From contig CALALQ010000064.1 in NCBI GenBank assembly GCA_937925595.1, positions 1 through 8,333 of the forward strand: a stretch of DNA of 8,333 bases, written 5' to 3'. The notes below the pieces were generated by a model. The model was not told the DNA's origin. It did not search any database and saw nothing but the letters and a program-made list of their open reading frames with translations. Shown here in pieces: positions 5,857 to 8,333 of the stretch (position 1 is the stretch's first letter; every line of letters begins with the position of its first letter). Source of the stretch: an uncultured Demequina sp. Its GTDB lineage: Bacteria; Actinomycetota; Actinomycetes; Actinomycetales; Demequinaceae. The position numbers and the translations under genes were made by a program.

Positions 5857-5912
5857 GTTGCGGTATCTGAGTGTCGCGAAACCGGCGTTTCGCGACACTC
5901 AGATACCGCAAC
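5857..5912. repeat. Palindromic element, copy 1 (perfect 26-bp stem)
   Basis: Bases 5857-5882 are the exact reverse complement of 5887-5912, around the tetraloop CGGC. The arm contains GGTATC, TGAGTGTCGCG and AAAC. It lies 14 bases beyond the metX2 stop, where it could end or protect that transcript, but it has no T-tract. A near-identical copy stands on the other side of metX2, which points to an interspersed REP-like element rather than a dedicated terminator. Confidence 0.85.
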
Positions 5913-5926
5913 GGGTGTTTGGCCTG

Positions 5927-7123
5927 CTAGAGCGAGCGTTCGAACTCTTCCATGAACGCGTTCAGCTGGCCCGATTCCACGAGGAAGCCGTCGTGGCCCA
6001 CTGGGGAGTGGACCACCTTCACGCCGTTGGAGCCGGTGAGCGAGGCGTCGAGGCGCTGCGAGTTCTTCAGCGGATAGAGGCGGTCAGAGTCCACCGCCAC
6101 GATCAGCGCGGGGTTGGTGAACTGCGCGAGCGCGGTCTCCACGCCACCGCGGCCGCGACCGACGTCGTGGCTCTGAATGGCCTGGGCCAGGCGGATGTAG
6201 GTGTTCGCGTCGAAGCGCCGCGCGAGCTTGCGCGCGTGATGGGCGAGGTAGGACTGCACCGCGAACTGGCCGCCCTTGCCCAGCGGGTCCGTGTCCGCCT
6301 GATAGTCGCGGCCAAAGCGCCCGCCCAGCTCGCTCTCGCTGCGGTACGTGGTGTGCGCGATCATGCGCGCGATGCCGAGTCCCACGTGAGGTCCGTCGCC
6401 ATCCGCTGCGTCGTAGTAGTCGCCGCCACGGAACTTGGGGTCCGCCTTGATCGCGGCCACCTGGGAGGTGGACCACGCAATCTGGTCGGCGGTGGTCGCG
6501 GCGGTGGAGCCCACGGGTGCGATGGCGCCAACGCGCTCCGGGTGCGTGACCGCCCACTCGATGGCGCGCATGCCGCCCATCGACGGGCCGGCGATCAGGC
6601 GCCAACGGTCAATGCCCAGGTAATCGGTCAATGCGACCTCTGCCGCGACCATGTCGCGCATGGTCACGTAGGGGAAGCGGGAGCCCCACGGCCTGCCGTC
6701 CTCTGGGTGCGCGCTTGCCGGGCCGGTGGTGCCCTGGCAGCCGCCAACGACGTTCGCGGAGACGATGAAGTGACGCGCCGGATCGATGGGGCGGTCCGGT
6801 CCGACCATCGCGTTCCACCAGCCGCCCGTGTGGTGGCCGGGCTCGGCTGGACCCCACACGTGGCTGTCGCCCGTGAGCGCGTGGGCCACGTAGATCGCGT
6901 TGTCCTTGGCTTCGTTGAGTTCGCCCCAGGTTTCGAAGGCGATGGTGACGTCCGGCAGCACGCCCATAGGGTCGGCTTCGAGAGGCAGGTCTCCAAGCTT
7001 GAAGAACTTCCTGCGGCCCGGGTGGTCGCCCTCGCGCCACGCGGCGGTCGCGGGGATGGGCGGGCCCTCGCCGGGGCCTTGATCCGCGGCCCAGGCGTCA
7101 GTTTCGATGCCGTCGTCATCCAT
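5927..7123 (-). CDS. metX: Homoserine O-acetyltransferase, full-length paralogue (metX2)
   Basis: The second copy of the acetyl-CoA:homoserine O-acetyltransferase, 398 residues from ATG 7123. It has HALTGDSHVWG (81-91), GGCQGTTGP (127-135), GPSMGGM with Ser181, SHDVGRGRGGV (318-328), SDRLYP with Asp347 and GHDGFL with His377, so the triad is complete. Features such as ADQIAWSTSQVAAIKADP and GGQFAVQSYLAHH, and the loop after HALTGD, follow the mycobacterial MetX pattern, making this the canonical copy. The frame stays open back to 7276, but that extension is Arg/Pro-rich and runs into the palindromic element. Homology to the short paralogue begins near PPIPATAAWR, so 7123 is preferred. No SD is visible; TTAGTT lies six bases before the ATG, so a leaderless transcript is possible. 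It is separated from metY by 355 bp. Confidence 0.92.
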   Translation of the reverse strand: MDDDGIETDAWAADQGPGEGPPIPATAAWREGDHPGRRKFFKLGDLPLEADPMGVLPDVTIAFETWGELNEAKDNAIYVAHALTGDSHVWGPAEPGHHTGGWWNAMVGPDRPIDPARHFIVSANVVGGCQGTTGPASAHPEDGRPWGSRFPYVTMRDMVAAEVALTDYLGIDRWRLIAGPSMGGMRAIEWAVTHPERVGAIAPVGSTAATTADQIAWSTSQVAAIKADPKFRGGDYYDAADGDGPHVGLGIARMIAHTTYRSESELGGRFGRDYQADTDPLGKGGQFAVQSYLAHHARKLARRFDANTYIRLAQAIQSHDVGRGRGGVETALAQFTNPALIVAVDSDRLYPLKNSQRLDASLTGSNGVKVVHSPVGHDGFLVESGQLNAFMEEFERSL

Positions 7124-7235
7124 AACGGGAACTAACACTAAGGCAACGGTCTGCGCGCGCCCAGGGCCAGCGTCGGGCGGTTTTCTCGCCCGGTCCCGGT
7201 TTGCGGTGCGGCCGGGTGGGCCGCGGACGACGCGT
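7124..7235 (-). other. metX2 upstream region with hairpins
   Basis: This is the metX2 side of a 356-bp divergent gap (7124-7479). It contains CGGGCG-GTTTTCT-CGCCCG (7174-7192) and GCGGCC-GGGTG-GGCCGC (7208-7224), two GC-rich 6-bp hairpins. TTAGTT followed by CCCGTT then ATG, on the minus strand, is a possible leaderless -10. GCAGACC occurs here (minus strand) as well as in the metY leader. No coding potential other than the discounted metX2 extension was found. Confidence 0.4.
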
Positions 7236-7245
7236 TTGCGGTGCG
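7199..7245. repeat. 12-bp direct repeat GTTTGCGGTGCG
   Basis: GTTTGCGGTGCG occurs at 7199-7210 and again at 7234-7245, a 35-base period. The second copy forms the outer left arm of palindromic element copy 2 and supplies the bases that break its symmetry. Confidence 0.7.
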
Positions 7246-7289
7246 TGAGTGTCGCGAAACGGCGTTTTCGCGACACTCAGATACCGCAA
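7236..7289. repeat. Palindromic element, copy 2 (imperfect)
   Basis: This is nearly the same sequence as the copy at 5857-5912, in the same arrangement. TTGCGG (7236-7241) pairs with CCGCAA (7284-7289), and a 14-bp perfect inner stem joins 7246-7259 with 7266-7279 around CGGCGT. The symmetry is broken at 7242-7245 (TGCG) opposite GATA (7280-7283), where copy 1 has TATC. Here the element lies between divergent genes, so it cannot be a terminator for either of them. Confidence 0.8.
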
Positions 7290-7336
7290 CCGGGGGCGCC
7301 GGTTGGTTGCGGGGGTGGGGACAGCCGACGCTGGGG

Positions 7337-7374
7337 CTCGCCGGGCGTCGAGCCTCTCGCCGGGCGTCGAGCCT
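7337..7374. repeat. Perfect 19-bp tandem duplication
   Basis: CTCGCCGGGCGTCGAGCCT occurs twice with no gap, at 7337-7355 and 7356-7374. With the preceding G, the first unit contains GCTCG ... CGAGC, so it can also form a small hairpin. The repeat is about 105 bp before the following start codon. No function is evident; slippage during replication would be enough to explain it. Confidence 0.85.
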
Positions 7375-7479
7375 CAAGAGATCCCGTTTACCTGCCGAGA
7401 TAGAACAAGAGGGGAGCGTGGCATTCGCCACACTCGCTCGCCACCTGTGCAGGACCGACTTACTCTCGCAAGGAGACAA
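7375..7479 (+). promoter_or_regulatory. 5' region and SD of the coiled-coil cell-wall gene
   Basis: AAGGAG at 7470-7475 is the SD, four bases from ATG 7480. GTGGC-ATTC-GCCAC (7418-7431) is a short perfect inverted repeat within the probable leader or promoter. TACTCT (7461-7466) resembles a -10 but is too close to the SD to serve this gene. I see no convincing -35/-10 pair. Confidence 0.4.
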
Positions 7480-8333
7480 ATGGGACACACGTCAGCCTTG
7501 CGATCGACTCGCGCCCGCATTGCAGCGGTGTGCGCGTTGGCGCTTGCCGCGACGGGTCTCGTGCTGGTCAATGCCCCTGGAGCGCGTGCGGACCAGTACC
7601 CCGGACAGTCAGAGGTCGAGGCCGCGCGTGAGGCTGCGGCCAGCCAGAAGGCGACCGTAGGCGACCTTGACGCCGTGGTCGCGCTCCTCGAGAAGACGCT
7701 CGCCGACGCCGAGGCCAACCAGCTCCTCGCGGCCGACCAGTACGCCACCGCGCAGGGCGAACTCGAGGACGCGAAGGCGGCCCTCGTCACCGCGAACCAG
7801 CGTGCCGAAGAGGCTGAGAAGGCCCTCGAGGAGGCGCGCAACCAGCTCGCCGCGGTTGCCCAGGCGGCCTACCAGGGCGGTGGAGATCTGACGCAGATCG
7901 GCGCCGTGGTCACGGCCAACGGGTTCGAGGAGGCGATCGCGACTTCGGAGATAGTGGCCCGCGCCTCGGACGAGCTTGCGACGATCGTGCAGCGCGTCGA
8001 GGCCGCAGAGCTCGTCGCGAGCACCCTGCGCCAGGCCGCGAGCGACGCCGCCGTCCGCGCAGAGACCGCGGAGACCGAGGCTGCCCGCACCTACAACGAG
8101 GCCGTCGCCGCCGCGGAGGCGGCAGAGACCGCAGTGCGCGAGGCCAACACGGCCCGCGACGCCGCAGTCGCTCGACTCGCCGAACTCAACGGCACCACGG
8201 TCGCACTCGAGCAGGCCCGTCAGGAGGGCCTCAAGGCGGAGCGCGACAAGAAGAAGCGTGAAGAGGCCAGGAAGGCGCAGGAAGAGGCGGAAAAGGAGCT
8301 GGGAGGCGGAGCGACGGCGCCCAAGCCCAAGCC
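7480..8333 (+). CDS. Secreted coiled-coil protein, probable NlpC/P60 cell-wall hydrolase (N-terminal part)
   Basis: The frame runs from ATG 7480 to the window end (284 complete codons) without a stop, so the C-terminus is missing. Residues 1-37 are a Sec signal peptide: Arg-rich n-region, core AAVCALALAATGLVLV, and ARA before D38. Two long Ala/Glu-rich coiled coils follow, at about 44-128 and 155-270, separated by AAYQGG (129-134), a junction typical of actinobacterial NlpC/P60 proteins. The motif LNGTTVALEQARQEGL and then a Lys/Glu-rich stretch lead into a Gly- and Pro/Lys-rich linker (GGGATAPKPKP), where the catalytic domain would normally begin. A peptidoglycan endopeptidase acting in cell separation or wall turnover is therefore likely, but the catalytic domain is not in view. 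A coiled-coil protein with another C-terminal domain remains possible. Confidence 0.75.
   Translation, partial: MGHTSALRSTRARIAAVCALALAATGLVLVNAPGARADQYPGQSEVEAAREAAASQKATVGDLDAVVALLEKTLADAEANQLLAADQYATAQGELEDAKAALVTANQRAEEAEKALEEARNQLAAVAQAAYQGGGDLTQIGAVVTANGFEEAIATSEIVARASDELATIVQRVEAAELVASTLRQAASDAAVRAETAETEAARTYNEAVAAAEAAETAVREANTARDAAVARLAELNGTTVALEQARQEGLKAERDKKKREEARKAQEEAEKELGGGATAPKPK

Noticed and set aside
5857..5912. Dedicated Rho-independent terminator of metX2
   Set aside because: There is no T-tract, and the same element also occurs between divergent genes, so an interspersed repeat is the better primary call. A secondary role in ending the transcript remains possible.
5666..7135. 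489-codon open frame on the + strand
   Set aside because: Antisense shadow of metX2. It also reads through the palindromic element, which a real gene would be unlikely to encode.
7124..7276. 51-residue N-terminal extension of metX2 from ATG 7276
   Set aside because: The extension is Arg/Pro-rich, its start lies inside the palindromic element, there is no SD, and it is absent from MetX proteins as I know them.
5857..7289. CRISPR repeats or insertion sequence ends
   Set aside because: Only two palindrome copies 1.3 kb apart flank a normal metabolic gene, with no regularly spaced array and no transposase frame.
7290..7479. c-di-AMP (ydaO-type) riboswitch before the coiled-coil cell-wall gene
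   Set aside because: These often precede NlpC/P60 genes in actinobacteria, but the region lacks the characteristic GGGGAACC-type segments and is filled by repeats.

Overview
The window is high-GC DNA with actinobacterial character. Coding is dense, with several GTG starts. There are Tat signals of the type SRRR..GVAW..PAVLIATAAPAAAAS, a Mycobacterium-like homoserine O-acetyltransferase, and a secreted coiled-coil protein of the kind that usually carries a C-terminal NlpC/P60 domain. A Micrococcales-type actinomycete is my best guess. No 16S or other marker is present, so this is inference.

Left part (1-3109, + strand). The C-terminal end of an unidentified protein overlaps by four bases a small PqqD-like protein. 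A perfect TGTGA-N6-TCACA (CRP/GlxR-type) site sits on the stop codon of that gene. Three tandem paralogous secreted beta-rich proteins follow, each with a Tat-like signal peptide. The first two have leader hairpins that present the same apical octamer, CTGGCGGG, just before the Shine-Dalgarno sequence. The third has lost the twin arginine (RR to RH).

Central part (3110-7123, - strand). This is a methionine-biosynthesis locus. metY (O-acetylhomoserine sulfhydrylase) is followed after 2 bp by a short metX paralogue (homoserine O-acetyltransferase). A second, full-length metX paralogue lies upstream of metY. Together they would convert homoserine to O-acetylhomoserine and then, with sulfide, to homocysteine. 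The short metX ends exactly where the third Tat gene ends: the two genes converge with no bases between them. The metY leader has two overlapping 8-bp complementarities in pseudoknot order, plus a cluster of palindromes near a possible promoter.

The second metX is flanked by two copies of a long, near-identical palindromic element. One copy is a perfect 26-bp stem and the other is imperfect. The 356-bp divergent region on the right (7124-7479) holds hairpins, a 12-bp direct repeat, the second palindrome copy and a perfect 19-bp tandem duplication. The window ends inside a + strand gene for a Sec-exported coiled-coil cell-wall protein.

The candidates for something undescribed are the tandem Tat protein family with its shared leader structure, the metY leader, and the palindromic element around metX2. 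I saw no insertion sequence, CRISPR array, tRNA or rRNA.
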